Origin: Streptomyces aureus
GTDB lineage: Bacteria; Actinomycetota; Actinomycetes; Streptomycetales; Streptomycetaceae
Direction: 5' to 3'
Length of the DNA stretch: 64,000 bases
Assembly: GCF_000725495.1 (NCBI RefSeq)
Contig: NZ_JNZD01000004.1
Coordinates: 496,001 to 560,000 of the forward strand
A program made the translations under genes and the position numbers. A model generated the notes under the pieces. It saw nothing but the letters and a program-made list of their open reading frames with translations, ran no database searches and was not told the DNA's origin. Each line of letters opens with the position of its first letter. Position 1 is the first letter of the stretch. This document shows positions 1 to 8,152 of the stretch, piece by piece.

Positions 1-900
1 TCGCTGACCGCGCGGGTGGTCGGCGCCCTGTGGTGGGACCGGGCGCGCGGCGCCGAGCAGATCCCCGAACTGGTCGAGCGGCGGGCCGCGTTGGCGCTCG
101 GCAGGTTCCGCGCCACCAGCGTCAAGATGATGCTGGACGGCGTCGCCGAGAACGGCACCGCCGCGCTGCTCGACCCCTACCTCGACAAGTGCGGCTGCGC
201 CACGGCGAACCGGGGCAAGCGGTTCATCGATCCCGAGCATCTGCCCGCGTACGTGACGGAGTTGGACGCGCTCGGGTTCCAGTGCCACTTCCACGCGCTC
301 GGCGACGGCGCCGTACGGCACGCCCTGGACGCCGTGGAGGCGGCGCGCAAGGCCAACGGGCCGAGCGACACGCGTCCGCATCTGGCGCACCTCCAGGTCG
401 TGCACCCCGAGGACGTCCCCCGCTTCGCGGCGCTCGGCGCCACGGCGAACATCCAGCCGCTGTGGGCCGCTCACGAACCGCAGATGGACGAGCTGACCAT
501 CCCGTTCCTCGGGCCCGAACGCTCGGCCTGGCAGTACCCGTTCGGGTCGCTGCTGCGCTCGGGCGCGCGGCTGGCGGCGGGCAGCGACTGGCCGGTCAGC
601 AGCCCGGACCCGCTCCAGGGCATCCATGTCGCGGTCAACCGGGTGAGCCCCGACGAGCCGGGTCCGGTGTTCCTGCCGGCCGAACGCGTCGATCTCACCG
701 CCGCGCTGACGGCGTACACCGCGGGAGCGGCGTACGTGAACCACCTAGACGACACGGGAAGCGTGCGGGTCGGCGCCCTCGCCGACCTCGTCGTCCTGGA
801 CCGCGACCCCTTCACGGGACCGCCGGAGGCGATCAAGGAGACCGGGGTCGCACTCACCTACGTCGAAGGGGAGCGCGTGTACGCGGCACCGGACGCCTGA
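1..900 (+). CDS. Amidohydrolase, YtcJ-like, 5' end missing
   Basis: This is the C-terminal part (about 299 residues) of a metal-dependent amidohydrolase of the YtcJ type; the start lies before the window. Visible family signatures are HFHALGDGAVRHAL, HLQVVHP and, near the end, AAGSDWPVSSPDPLQGI, which carry the His and Asp residues expected to bind the metal. The C-terminus (GALADLVVLDRDPF) is the small beta domain that closes these TIM-barrel hydrolases. Such proteins hydrolyse amide or related C-N bonds in the cytoplasm; the substrate cannot be told from sequence. The gene ends 122 bases before an operator-rich region that belongs to the next operon. Confidence 0.85.
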   Translation, partial: SLTARVVGALWWDRARGAEQIPELVERRAALALGRFRATSVKMMLDGVAENGTAALLDPYLDKCGCATANRGKRFIDPEHLPAYVTELDALGFQCHFHALGDGAVRHALDAVEAARKANGPSDTRPHLAHLQVVHPEDVPRFAALGATANIQPLWAAHEPQMDELTIPFLGPERSAWQYPFGSLLRSGARLAAGSDWPVSSPDPLQGIHVAVNRVSPDEPGPVFLPAERVDLTAALTAYTAGAAYVNHLDDTGSVRVGALADLVVLDRDPFTGPPEAIKETGVALTYVEGERVYAAPDA

Positions 901-922
901 CCGGACCGACCTCGGGACTTCC

Positions 923-989
923 TGGACACTCGTCCAGCTATAGTGGACACCTGTCCATGAAATCCGCGGACACCTGTGACACCCGTCCA
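923..989 (+). promoter_or_regulatory. Operator array and -10 box of the DUF1304/TetR operon
   Basis: Two palindromes, TGGACACTCGTCCA (923-936) and TGGACACCTGTCCA (944-957), lie 21 bases apart centre to centre, two turns of the helix. Two weaker copies follow, CGGACACCTGTGAC (967-980) and GTGACACCCGTCCA (976-989), each matching 11 of 14 positions. A -10-like TATAGT (939-944) sits between the two best sites. The layout fits autorepression by the TetR protein encoded two genes downstream. That link is inferred. Confidence 0.6.
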
Positions 990-1022
990 GGAGGTCCCGA
1001 GGCGTATCGGAGTCCACCGACG

Positions 1023-1385
1023 ATGGAGACGACCGCGAACGTGCTGGTGGCCCTGGTGGCCGTGCTGCACGTGTACATCCTGGTGCTGGAGATGTTCCTG
1101 TGGCAGAAGAAGCCCGGGCGCGGGCTGCACGGACTCGACGCCGCGATGGCGCGGGAGACCGCGCCGCTCGCCGCGAACCAGGGGCTCTACAACGGCTTCC
1201 TGGCCGCGGGCCTGGTGTGGGGCTTGGTCGCGGCCGACCCCACCGGCCACGACGCGCAGGTGTTCTTCCTGAGCTGTGTGGTCGTCGCGGGCGTGTTCGG
1301 ATCGGTCACCGCGAACCGCCGGATCCTGTTCGCCCAGGCCCTGCCGGGGGCCCTGGCCCTCGCCGCGGTCCTGATCGCCGGATGA
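1023..1385 (+). CDS. DUF1304 family small membrane protein
   Basis: A 120-residue integral membrane protein matching the DUF1304 family by length and by its pattern of about four hydrophobic helices with the conserved LEMFLWQ and NQGLYNGFLAAGL stretches. The family has no proven function. The ATG at 1023 is the natural family start although the Shine-Dalgarno sequence is weak; an AGGAGG at 989-994 is too far upstream to serve it. The stop overlaps the start of the TetR gene (ATGA), so the two are translationally coupled. In this pairing the membrane protein is the likely regulated target, but the inducer is unknown. Confidence 0.8.
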   Translation: METTANVLVALVAVLHVYILVLEMFLWQKKPGRGLHGLDAAMARETAPLAANQGLYNGFLAAGLVWGLVAADPTGHDAQVFFLSCVVVAGVFGSVTANRRILFAQALPGALALAAVLIAG

Positions 1386-1936
1386 CGCCCGACGACCCGC
1401 GCGCCGCCCGGACCCGCGCGAAGCTGCGCCAGGCCCTGCTGGAGGAGTGCGCGGAGCACCCCCTGGAGGAGACCGGCGTCGCCGCGCTGGTGCGGCGGGC
1501 CGGGGTCGGCCGGGCCACCTTCTATGTGCACTACGCCGATCTGGAGGCGCTCGCGGTCGACGCCTGCGCCGATGTCGTCCGCGAGGCCGTGGAGGCGCTG
1601 CACGCCTGGCGCGGCCGGCCCGACCCGGTGTCGGCGCCGCCCGCGCTGCGCGCCTTCTTCACCGGACTCGCCCCGCACGCCGGCCTCTACCGGGCGCTGC
1701 TGAGTCCGGGCGGCGGGGGCCCGCTCGGCCTGGTGCTCCACCGCGACCTGCGGGCCCGCAGCCTGGCCGAGCGCACGCTCGCCGGCGCGCCGGACGCCCC
1801 CCTCGTCGCCTCCGCGGTGGCCGCCACCTTCGCGGGCGTCCTCGGCGACTGGCTGCACGGACTCCTGGAGGGCACCCCGGACACCGTCGCGGACGAGGTC
1901 TGGCAGCTCCTCGTGGCCCTGCACAGGAGCAGGTGA
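1382..1936 (+). CDS. TetR family transcriptional regulator
   Basis: A 184-residue TetR repressor. The N-terminal helix-turn-helix is clear (about residues 27-55, GVAALVRRAGVGRATFYVHYADLEAL). The C-terminal ligand domain is not close to any family I can name. It overlaps the DUF1304 gene by four bases and is therefore made from the same transcript. The tandem TGGACAxxTGTCCA palindromes in front of the operon are its probable operators. It ends 49 bases from the convergent lipoprotein gene. Confidence 0.85.
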   Translation: MTPDDPRAARTRAKLRQALLEECAEHPLEETGVAALVRRAGVGRATFYVHYADLEALAVDACADVVREAVEALHAWRGRPDPVSAPPALRAFFTGLAPHAGLYRALLSPGGGGPLGLVLHRDLRARSLAERTLAGAPDAPLVASAVAATFAGVLGDWLHGLLEGTPDTVADEVWQLLVALHRSR

Positions 1937-1985
1937 CACCCCGGGCCGCGCGGATGCCCGCGTGCCCGGGGGCGAAGCCGGCACC

Positions 1986-2837
1986 TCATCTGCAGCCGAA
2001 GCGCGACGCGGTCGCCGGCCAGGCCTCCACCCCGTCGGGGGTCCTCACGTACGCCGTCCTCCGGTCCGGCGTCAGCCACAGCCGCCAGTCGTGGAACCGG
2101 TAGCCGGTGTCCCGCGCGTCGGCGGGCATGCGCACGTGCGCCCGGTAGGCGGCGGTGAGGCTTCCGGGCGGCAGGACGCCGTGCGGATCGCGCCCGTACT
2201 GGCGGCCGTAGCGGCCGAGATCGAGGAAGTGGGCGCTCTGCCAGTCGCAGTGCTCGGCACCGGGCGAACTGCTCACCGAGGTGGTCGGCACCCGGTGGCC
2301 GTAGCGGTCCGTCCAGATCTCGTACCCGTGCGCCTTCGTCCAGTTCGCCGGGAACTCGGAGGGGTCGCAGGACGCGCTGGTCTCCGGCCCCCAGCCCGGT
2401 CGCCGCGGCTGGTCCTTGGCCACGACGACGGCCACCTTGGTGCGGCCGCCGACGTCGTACGAGAACAGGACCCGGTCGCCCTCGGAGCGCTCCACCCGGT
2501 AGCCCCGCTCCGGCAGTTCGGGCTTGTAGATGTCGAAGTACGCCTTCAGCCCCTCCTCCGGCGTCGACCCGCCGTCCCCCTTGCTCCAGGCGTCACCGGC
2601 GTCGCCCGCGCGGATCGCTCCGTCGCACTCCAGCGCCCGGCCGGCCGCGCCCGCGCTCTCCTGCGCGTCCCCGTCCTCCCCCGTCGTGTACGGCAGGTCC
2701 AGCCGCCCCGCGTACGGCGTGGCGGGCACGGTGCCCGTCACCACCAGGGCGTCGTACCCGTCCCCGCCGCAGCCCGCCGCCACGAGCCCCATCATCAGCA
2801 CCACCGCCGCCGCCACGATCCCGTCGCGCTTGCCCAC
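1986..2837 (-). CDS. Secreted lipoprotein, function unknown
   Basis: A 283-residue predicted lipoprotein. After a short basic start (GKRD) comes a hydrophobic segment ending in the lipobox LVAAGC, so the mature protein should begin at that Cys and sit on the outer face of the membrane. The rest is Asp-, Gly- and Trp-rich and matches no family I recognise. The GTG at 2837 is chosen because GGAGGGG lies just upstream; an in-frame GTG at 2885 would add 16 basic residues in front of the signal peptide. It is convergent with the TetR gene. Confidence 0.75.
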   Translation of the reverse strand: MGKRDGIVAAAVVLMMGLVAAGCGGDGYDALVVTGTVPATPYAGRLDLPYTTGEDGDAQESAGAAGRALECDGAIRAGDAGDAWSKGDGGSTPEEGLKAYFDIYKPELPERGYRVERSEGDRVLFSYDVGGRTKVAVVVAKDQPRRPGWGPETSASCDPSEFPANWTKAHGYEIWTDRYGHRVPTTSVSSSPGAEHCDWQSAHFLDLGRYGRQYGRDPHGVLPPGSLTAAYRAHVRMPADARDTGYRFHDWRLWLTPDRRTAYVRTPDGVEAWPATASRFGCR

Positions 2838-2925
2838 CGCCGCCCCCTCCGCCCGTCGTCCGTCGTCCGTCCTTCTACGACGCACGGGTGCGGAGGTTCG
2901 TTCGACCGCCGGCGCGGGATCCGGC

Positions 2926-3903
2926 TCAGCGGGCGGTCTGGAAGGTCCGGCGGTACGTCTGCGGAGAGACGCCGATCGTCGCGTGCAGGTGCTGGCGCAG
3001 CGAGGCGCCCGTAGCGAACCCGACCTCGCCGGCGATCCGGTCCACCGGCAGATCGCTGGCCTCCAGGAGATGCCGGGCGCGGGAGACGCGCTGCTGGATG
3101 AGCCAGCGGCCGGGGCTCTGGCCCACCTCGTCGTTGAAGCGGCGGGCGAAGGTGCGCAGGCTCATTCCGGCGTGGGCGGCGAGATCGGCCAGGGTCAGCG
3201 GGTCGCCGAGGCGGGCCAGCGCCCAGTCGCGGGTGGCGGCCGTGCTCGCCGTCGAGGGCTCGGGGACGGGCTGCTCGATGAACTGGGCCTGACCGCCCTC
3301 GCGCAGCGGCGGGACCACACAGCGCCGGGCCACCTTGTTGGCCAGTTCGCTGCCGTGGTCCCGGCGGATGAGGTGCAGACAGATGTCGATGCCGGACGCG
3401 GCTCCGGCCGAGGTCAGGATGTCGCCGTCGTCGACGAACAGCACGTCCGGGTCCAGGTCGACCCGCGGGAACCGGCTCCGGAACTCGTCGGTCACGCACC
3501 AGTGCGTGGTCGCCCGCCGCCCGTCCAGCAGTCCGGCGGCGGCCAGCACGAACGCGCCCGTGCAGATGGACACCACCCGGGCGCCGGGGCGGACGAGCGC
3601 GAGTGCGGCGGCCGTCTCGTCGGTGAGGGAGGCGGCGATACGGGCCGGGGTGACGGCCGCGATCACCACGGTGTCCGCCGTGCTCAGGACCTCGGGGCCG
3701 TGGTCGACGGCGACCGAGAAGTCGGCGGCGGTGCGGACCGGGCCCCCGTCGACGGTGCAGGTCACCACCTCGTAGCGGCCGTCCGCCGCGCCGAGGATGC
3801 GGCTGGGCATGCCCAGCTCGAAGGGATAGACGCCGTCGAGCGCCAGGACGACGACCCGCTCGGCCCGGGTCCGCTTCTCCATCTGCTCCTGCTCCTGCTT
3901 CAT
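2926..3903 (-). CDS. GlxA-type AraC regulator with DJ-1/PfpI domain
   Basis: A 325-residue regulator with an N-terminal DJ-1/PfpI-like domain (about residues 15-190) and a C-terminal AraC helix-turn-helix pair (about 225-320). The nucleophile-elbow Cys is kept in VSICTGAFVLAAAGLLDGR. The AraC domain shows the usual TLADLAAHAGMSLRTFARRF and FATGASLRQH patterns. Family members such as GlxA sense small molecules and control nearby metabolic genes. It is divergent from a quinone-reductase-like gene with only 71 bases between the starts, so it probably controls that gene and itself. The inducer is unknown. Confidence 0.85.
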   Translation of the reverse strand: MKQEQEQMEKRTRAERVVVLALDGVYPFELGMPSRILGAADGRYEVVTCTVDGGPVRTAADFSVAVDHGPEVLSTADTVVIAAVTPARIAASLTDETAAALALVRPGARVVSICTGAFVLAAAGLLDGRRATTHWCVTDEFRSRFPRVDLDPDVLFVDDGDILTSAGAASGIDICLHLIRRDHGSELANKVARRCVVPPLREGGQAQFIEQPVPEPSTASTAATRDWALARLGDPLTLADLAAHAGMSLRTFARRFNDEVGQSPGRWLIQQRVSRARHLLEASDLPVDRIAGEVGFATGASLRQHLHATIGVSPQTYRRTFQTAR

Positions 3904-3923
3904 GGCACGATCTTATCGAAGGT

Positions 3924-3937
3924 TGGCAATCATGCCA
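3924..3937. promoter_or_regulatory. Palindrome between GlxA-type regulator and oxidoreductase
   Basis: TGGCAATCATGCCA is a perfect 5-4-5 inverted repeat in the 71-base divergent intergenic region. A second half-like copy, TGGCACGAT, lies at 3903-3911, one base inside the regulator start codon, 21 bases upstream of the first. The spacing suggests a dimeric regulator contacting two successive half-sites. The likely binder is the adjacent AraC-type protein. Confidence 0.45.
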
Positions 3938-3974
3938 TTTTCTGCCGGGGCGCCCCGGGGCAGGCTGGTTGACC

Positions 3975-4925
3975 ATGAGCACTGAGAACACCATGCGAGC
4001 CATCGGCCAGACCGTCCTCGGCGGCCCCGAGGTCCTGAAGGAGATCACCCTGGAGAGGCCGTCGCCCCGGCCGAACGAGATCCTGGTCCGGGTACGGGCC
4101 GCGGGCGTCAACCCGACCGACTGGAAGCACCGCGCGACCGGCGGGTTCCTCGGCGAACCCCCCTTCGTCCTCGGCTGGGACGTCTCCGGCGTGGTCGAGG
4201 CGACCGGGATCGGCGTCGCCGCCTTCCGGCCCGGGGACGAGGTCTTCGGCATGCTGCCCTACCCCTTCGGACACGGCTCGCACGCCGAGTACGCGACCGG
4301 ACCCGCCCGCGCCTTCACCCGCAAGCCGGCCGGAATCGACCACGTCCAGGCCGCCGCCCTCCCGCTGGTCTCCCTCACCGCCTGGCAGGCGCTGACCGAG
4401 CAGGCCGGGGTGCGCCCCGGGCAGCGGGTGCTGATCCACGCGGCGGCCGGCGGGGTCGGTCACGTGGCCGTCCAGATCGCGAAGTCGCTCGGCGCGCACG
4501 TGATCGGCACGGCGAGCGCGGGCAAGCACGACTTCCTGCGGTCCATCGGCGTGGACGAGCCGGTCGACTACACGTCCGTCGACTTCGCCGAGGCAGTGCG
4601 GGACGTCGACGTCGTCCTGGACACGATCGGCGGCGAGACGGGACTGCGCTCCCTGCGCGTGCTGCGCCCCGGCGGCGTGGTCGTCTCGATCCTGCCGGTC
4701 GGGTCCGACGCCTTCTACGAAGAGGCCGAACGGCTCGGGGTCCGGGCGGTGCGGATGCTGGTGGACGCCGACCGGACGGGCATGGAGGCGGTCGCGGACC
4801 TCGTCGAGAAGGGCGCGCTGCGCGCCACGGTCGCCAGGACGTTCCCGCTGGCCGACGCCGCCGAGGCACACGCGCTGGGCGACACGGGCCGGACCACGGG
4901 CAAGCTCGTGCTGGTGGTCGACTGA
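3975..4925 (+). CDS. NADP-dependent quinone reductase-like oxidoreductase
   Basis: A 316-residue medium-chain dehydrogenase of the zinc-free quinone oxidoreductase group. The N-terminal GroES-like fold carries VNPTDWKHR and VLGWDVSGVVEATG, and the nucleotide-binding motif AAAGGVGHVAVQIAK lies near residue 160. The catalytic zinc ligands of alcohol dehydrogenases are absent. It should reduce quinones or activated double bonds with NADPH in the cytoplasm. It is divergent from the GlxA-type regulator and is its probable target. The ATG at 3975 is preferred to the in-frame TTG six bases upstream. Confidence 0.85.
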   Translation: MSTENTMRAIGQTVLGGPEVLKEITLERPSPRPNEILVRVRAAGVNPTDWKHRATGGFLGEPPFVLGWDVSGVVEATGIGVAAFRPGDEVFGMLPYPFGHGSHAEYATGPARAFTRKPAGIDHVQAAALPLVSLTAWQALTEQAGVRPGQRVLIHAAAGGVGHVAVQIAKSLGAHVIGTASAGKHDFLRSIGVDEPVDYTSVDFAEAVRDVDVVLDTIGGETGLRSLRVLRPGGVVVSILPVGSDAFYEEAERLGVRAVRMLVDADRTGMEAVADLVEKGALRATVARTFPLADAAEAHALGDTGRTTGKLVLVVD

Positions 4926-5172
4926 TCAAGCGGAGATCGCCCGGCCGCGCACAATTGGCCAACTCGCCCCACACAGTGAAGACATATGTCAATCGAACAT
5001 GCTGGAATTCACCTCAACGAGGGTAACTTGCAGAGCAGGAAACGGATTTGCTCCGCACCGGCGCCCGGGTCGTGTCCAGTGATCGCCTGACATGTGGTCA
5101 CCCCCGGCCTCCGGTGAGCGTGTCCTGCTGCCGTCGGGAGCGGGCCGACAGCCGGCTGGAGGTGATGTCCGC

Positions 5173-5544
5173 GTGGCGAGCGACTTCGCGCCGTGCACCA
5201 AGCATGTGCGGATCACCCATGACCACGGTCATGTGGTGCTGGAGTTGCACGGGGAGATCGACATCCTCTCCACGACGGAGATCACCCCGGTCCTGGACGC
5301 GGTGACCTCGGAGCCCGCACCGCAGGTCGTGATCGACCTGCGGTGCGTCGAGTTCTTCGACTGCTCCGGCCTGCGGCTGCTGTACCGCGCGCGAAGCCGC
5401 GTCCACGACCGGGGCGGCCGGCTGCACCTGGTCTGCACCCACGCACTGACGCTGCGGATGATCCGGCTGACCGGGCTCGCACGCGTGCTGCCGCCGTCGG
5501 CGTCAGTGGAGGAGGCGCTCGGCCGCCAGGCGGCTACTCCCTGA
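5173..5544 (+). CDS. STAS domain anti-sigma factor antagonist
   Basis: A 123-residue single STAS domain protein (RsbV/BldG-like). The conserved loop reads FFDCSGLRLL; the Ser after Cys is the residue expected to be phosphorylated by an anti-sigma kinase. The GTG start at 5173 is set by a perfect Shine-Dalgarno GGAGGTGA at 5158-5165. No anti-sigma factor or sigma factor gene is adjacent, so the partner must be elsewhere. The 247-base upstream region is clearly richer in A/T than its surroundings. It runs convergent to the PRPP synthetase gene, 42 bases away. Confidence 0.85.
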   Translation: MASDFAPCTKHVRITHDHGHVVLELHGEIDILSTTEITPVLDAVTSEPAPQVVIDLRCVEFFDCSGLRLLYRARSRVHDRGGRLHLVCTHALTLRMIRLTGLARVLPPSASVEEALGRQAATP

Positions 5545-5586
5545 TCCTCTTCACCCGTCCGGCACCCACCGTCCGGCCGCCCCTGC

Positions 5587-6540
5587 CTACTGGTTGCGGG
5601 GCGCGTCGAACAGGGCGCTGACGGACTCCCCGTTGTGAATGCGCCGGACCGCCTCGGCGAGCGCCGGGGCGATGGACAGGACGCTGAGCTTTTCGGTGTA
5701 CTCCTCGTCCGGGACCGGCACCGTGTTGGTGCAGACGATCTCCAGGACGTCGGGCTGTTCACTGAGCCGCTTGAGCGCGCCCGCCGCGAACAGACCGTGG
5801 GTGCAGGCGATCCTGATCGAGCGCGGCCCCAACTCGCGCAGCCGGTCCAGGAGTTCGAGGACCGTGCTGCCCTTGGCTATCTCGTCGTCGAGCACGATGA
5901 CATCGCGGCCCGCTATCTCGCCGATGACGGAGTTGATGCTCACCCGGTCGTCGGCGAACCGCTGCTTGGCGCCGGCCGCCACCTGGGCGCCGATCAGCCG
6001 CGCGAACGCGGCGGCCTCCTTGGCGTTGCCGAGGTCGGGCGAGACCACCGTCGTCCGCGACAGGTCGTTGGTCCGGAAGTGCGCGGCCAGTTCCCGCAGG
6101 GCGTGCAGATGGTCGACCGGGACCGAGAAGAAGCCGTGCACCTGCGGGGAGTGCAGCGTCATCGCCAGGACGCGGCTCGCGCCGGCGGCCACCAGCAGAT
6201 CCGCCACGAGCCGGCCGCCCAGCGAGATCCGCGGCATGTCCTTCTTGTCCGAACGGGCGTACGAATAATGCGGCATGACCACGGTGATCCGCCCGGCGGA
6301 GGCGCCGCGCGCCGCGTCGCACATCATCAGCAGCTCGACCAGGTGCTCCTGCACCGGAGTGACCAGGGGCTGCACGAGGAAGACGTCACGCTCGCGGCAG
6401 TTGGCCTGGAGCTGGACCTCCAGGCAGTCGTTGGCGAACCGGCTGACCCGGGTCGGGCTGAGCGGCACCCCGAGGTGCGCACAGAGCTCCGCCGCGAGCT
6501 CTGGATGGGCACTACCGCTGAACACGGCGATGTCACGCAC
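5587..6540 (-). CDS. prs: Ribose-phosphate pyrophosphokinase paralogue
   Basis: A 317-residue PRPP synthetase-like protein, the normal family length. It keeps the ATP-loop region (PHYSYARSDKKD), the TLHSPQVHGFF segment and a catalytic-type K-x-R (KQR). The PRPP-binding loop is unusual: DDEIAKGST instead of the common DDxxDTxGT. The DHGGVTRA segment seen in housekeeping enzymes is replaced by DLGNAKEA. It is therefore probably a secondary paralogue whose activity is unproven. The GTG at 6540 follows GAGGAG; an in-frame ATG at 6624 would add 28 unrelated residues. Confidence 0.8.
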   Translation of the reverse strand: MRDIAVFSGSAHPELAAELCAHLGVPLSPTRVSRFANDCLEVQLQANCRERDVFLVQPLVTPVQEHLVELLMMCDAARGASAGRITVVMPHYSYARSDKKDMPRISLGGRLVADLLVAAGASRVLAMTLHSPQVHGFFSVPVDHLHALRELAAHFRTNDLSRTTVVSPDLGNAKEAAAFARLIGAQVAAGAKQRFADDRVSINSVIGEIAGRDVIVLDDEIAKGSTVLELLDRLRELGPRSIRIACTHGLFAAGALKRLSEQPDVLEIVCTNTVPVPDEEYTEKLSVLSIAPALAEAVRRIHNGESVSALFDAPRNQ

Positions 6541-6815
6541 GTCGGCTCCTCGCACGGTCTGACCGGACGCGCCTGTCCCCGGGCGCAAGATCGCCCGGAG
6601 CGCGCACTTCATGCTACTGGGCACCTTTCAGGCCTTCGACCGGGGGATTTCCGGCCGCCGACCGGGTTGCGGAACCGGTCACGCAGTGCCGGACCCCGCC
6701 GGGTTCGCCCGGCGGCCCGACCGGGGGCCCGTCCCGCGTCCCGCCCCGCGGCCTGTCCGGCGGCCTGCCAAGGGACTTGCCGGGTAGACGGACGGTTGAA
6801 AGGAGGAACGTCGAC

Positions 6816-7466
6816 ATGACGACGTCCATCAAACGCATGCCCGGCTGGGCGAAGGTCCTCTCCGCCCTCGTGCTGGTCCTCGTGGTGCTGTTCGCCGGGC
6901 TGCGGCTGGCCGTACTGCCGGGGCTGCGCGACGTGTTCGGCACGGAGACCCACGACAACTCGGGCCCCGCCCTGCTCAAGTCCATCCAGGACATGAGCCG
7001 TTACGACGCCGCGTCGGGCAACTTCCAGGTGGTCGTGGACCTGGAGAAGGACGCGAAGTACCTGCCCGACGCGATCCGCGGCACCCGCACGCTGTACGTG
7101 GGGGCCGGCACCGTAGACGCCTACGTCGATCTGGGACGGGTCGGGCAGAAGGACGTGACGGTCAACGACGACCGTACGTCGGCCACGCTCCACCTGCCGC
7201 ACGCGGCACTGGGCAAGCCCGCCCTCGACCCCGATCACTCCTACGCCGTCTCCAAGCAGCGCGGTCTCTTCGACCGGATCGGGGATCTGTTCTCGGACAA
7301 CCCGAACGACGAGCGTGCCGTGCAGCGGCTCGCGGCCCGGCACATCGGCACGGCCGCGAAGGACAGCCGCCTCACCGCGCGGGCCGAGGAGAACACGACC
7401 AGCATGCTCCAGGGCCTGCTGCGCTCGCTCGGCTTCACCCGGGTGACGGTCACCTACGGCACCTGA
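6816..7466 (+). CDS. DUF4230 membrane-anchored protein
   Basis: A 216-residue protein with one N-terminal membrane helix (about residues 13-33) and an outer DUF4230 domain. No enzyme motif is visible. The start ATG follows AGGAGG at 6801-6806. It is divergent from the PRPP synthetase paralogue across 275 bases in which I see no clear promoter or operator. A strong stem-loop follows the stop. Confidence 0.8.
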   Translation: MTTSIKRMPGWAKVLSALVLVLVVLFAGLRLAVLPGLRDVFGTETHDNSGPALLKSIQDMSRYDAASGNFQVVVDLEKDAKYLPDAIRGTRTLYVGAGTVDAYVDLGRVGQKDVTVNDDRTSATLHLPHAALGKPALDPDHSYAVSKQRGLFDRIGDLFSDNPNDERAVQRLAARHIGTAAKDSRLTARAEENTTSMLQGLLRSLGFTRVTVTYGT

Positions 7467-7473
7467 GCCACCA

Positions 7474-7527
7474 CGGCGACGGCGGCACCGGACGGACGAG
7501 GGTCCGCGCCCGGTGCCGGCGTCGCCG
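7474..7527 (+). terminator. Stem-loop after DUF4230 gene
   Basis: The arms 7474-7491 and 7510-7527 pair over 18 bases with a single mismatch around an 18-base loop. There is no T-tract, which is common in Streptomyces terminators. Confidence 0.6.
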
Positions 7528-7601
7528 CGGCGACGGCCCTCCGGATGGCAGTCCCCCCGGGGCGGGCGGACGATGGAGGCAGGCAACGGAAGGAAGCCGT
7601 C

Positions 7602-7964
7602 ATGCTGGAGATCAAGACGGTGGACAAGCCCGACGAGCGACGTGACTTCCCGCGCGGCCACCTCGAAGCGGTTCACATGAGCGGACTCGACTTCGCCGTG
7701 GGGACCTTCGAACCGGGCTGGCGCTGGTCCGAGTCCGTGGGCCCGATCGCGGGCACGAAGACGTGCCAGATCCACCACAACGGCTATGTCGTACAGGGAC
7801 GGATGCACCTCGTCATGGACGAGGGCGGCGAGGGCGAGGTGGGTCCCGGAGACGTCTTCGTCTGCCCGCCCGGGCACGACGCCTGGGTCGTGGGCGACGA
7901 ACAGGTCATCGTGTACGACTTCGCGGGCGGCATGGCCACCGACTACGCGAAGGCGAAGGACTAG
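7602..7964 (+). CDS. Cupin domain protein
   Basis: A 120-residue single-domain cupin. The metal-site pattern is partly visible: IHHNGYVVQGRMHLVMDEG is followed by the second motif VGPGDVFVCPPGHDAWVVGDE. Small stand-alone cupins can be metal sensors, isomerases or dioxygenases, and the sequence does not say which. The ATG at 7602 follows GGAAGGAAG. The TAG stop lies inside the left arm of a stem-loop. Confidence 0.8.
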   Translation: MLEIKTVDKPDERRDFPRGHLEAVHMSGLDFAVGTFEPGWRWSESVGPIAGTKTCQIHHNGYVVQGRMHLVMDEGGEGEVGPGDVFVCPPGHDAWVVGDEQVIVYDFAGGMATDYAKAKD

Positions 7965-7988
7965 GGCGTGTTTCGCAATACGCCCTAG
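7961..7988 (+). terminator. Hairpin overlapping the cupin stop codon
   Basis: CTAGGGCGT (7961-7969) and ACGCCCTAG (7980-7988) are perfect 9-base inverted arms around a 10-base loop. The cupin stop codon is within the left arm. A terminator is the simplest reading. The sequence also resembles an insertion-sequence end, but nothing else supports that. Confidence 0.5.
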
Positions 7989-8152
7989 AGGCCATCCGGC
8001 ACGTACGACCGACTCCCGAGGGCGCGGGCCGCTTCCGCGCCCTCGGGCGTGCCCTGTCGCGAAGTCCTCCCCCGCGCCGAAACGCCGGGCATTGTCGGGC
8101 TCCCCGGGGGTAAGCGGGCAGCACCAGAGGGCAGTTGAAAAGGGGAGGGGAC

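Noticed and set aside
5021..5026. GGGTAA before the STAS gene as a SigB-type -10 box
   Set aside because: No GNNT-like -35 element is found at 14-16 bases upstream, so the match is too weak.
5004..5029. GGAAT before the STAS gene as a SigR promoter
   Set aside because: At 18 bases the second box is CTT, not GTT; the match is incomplete.
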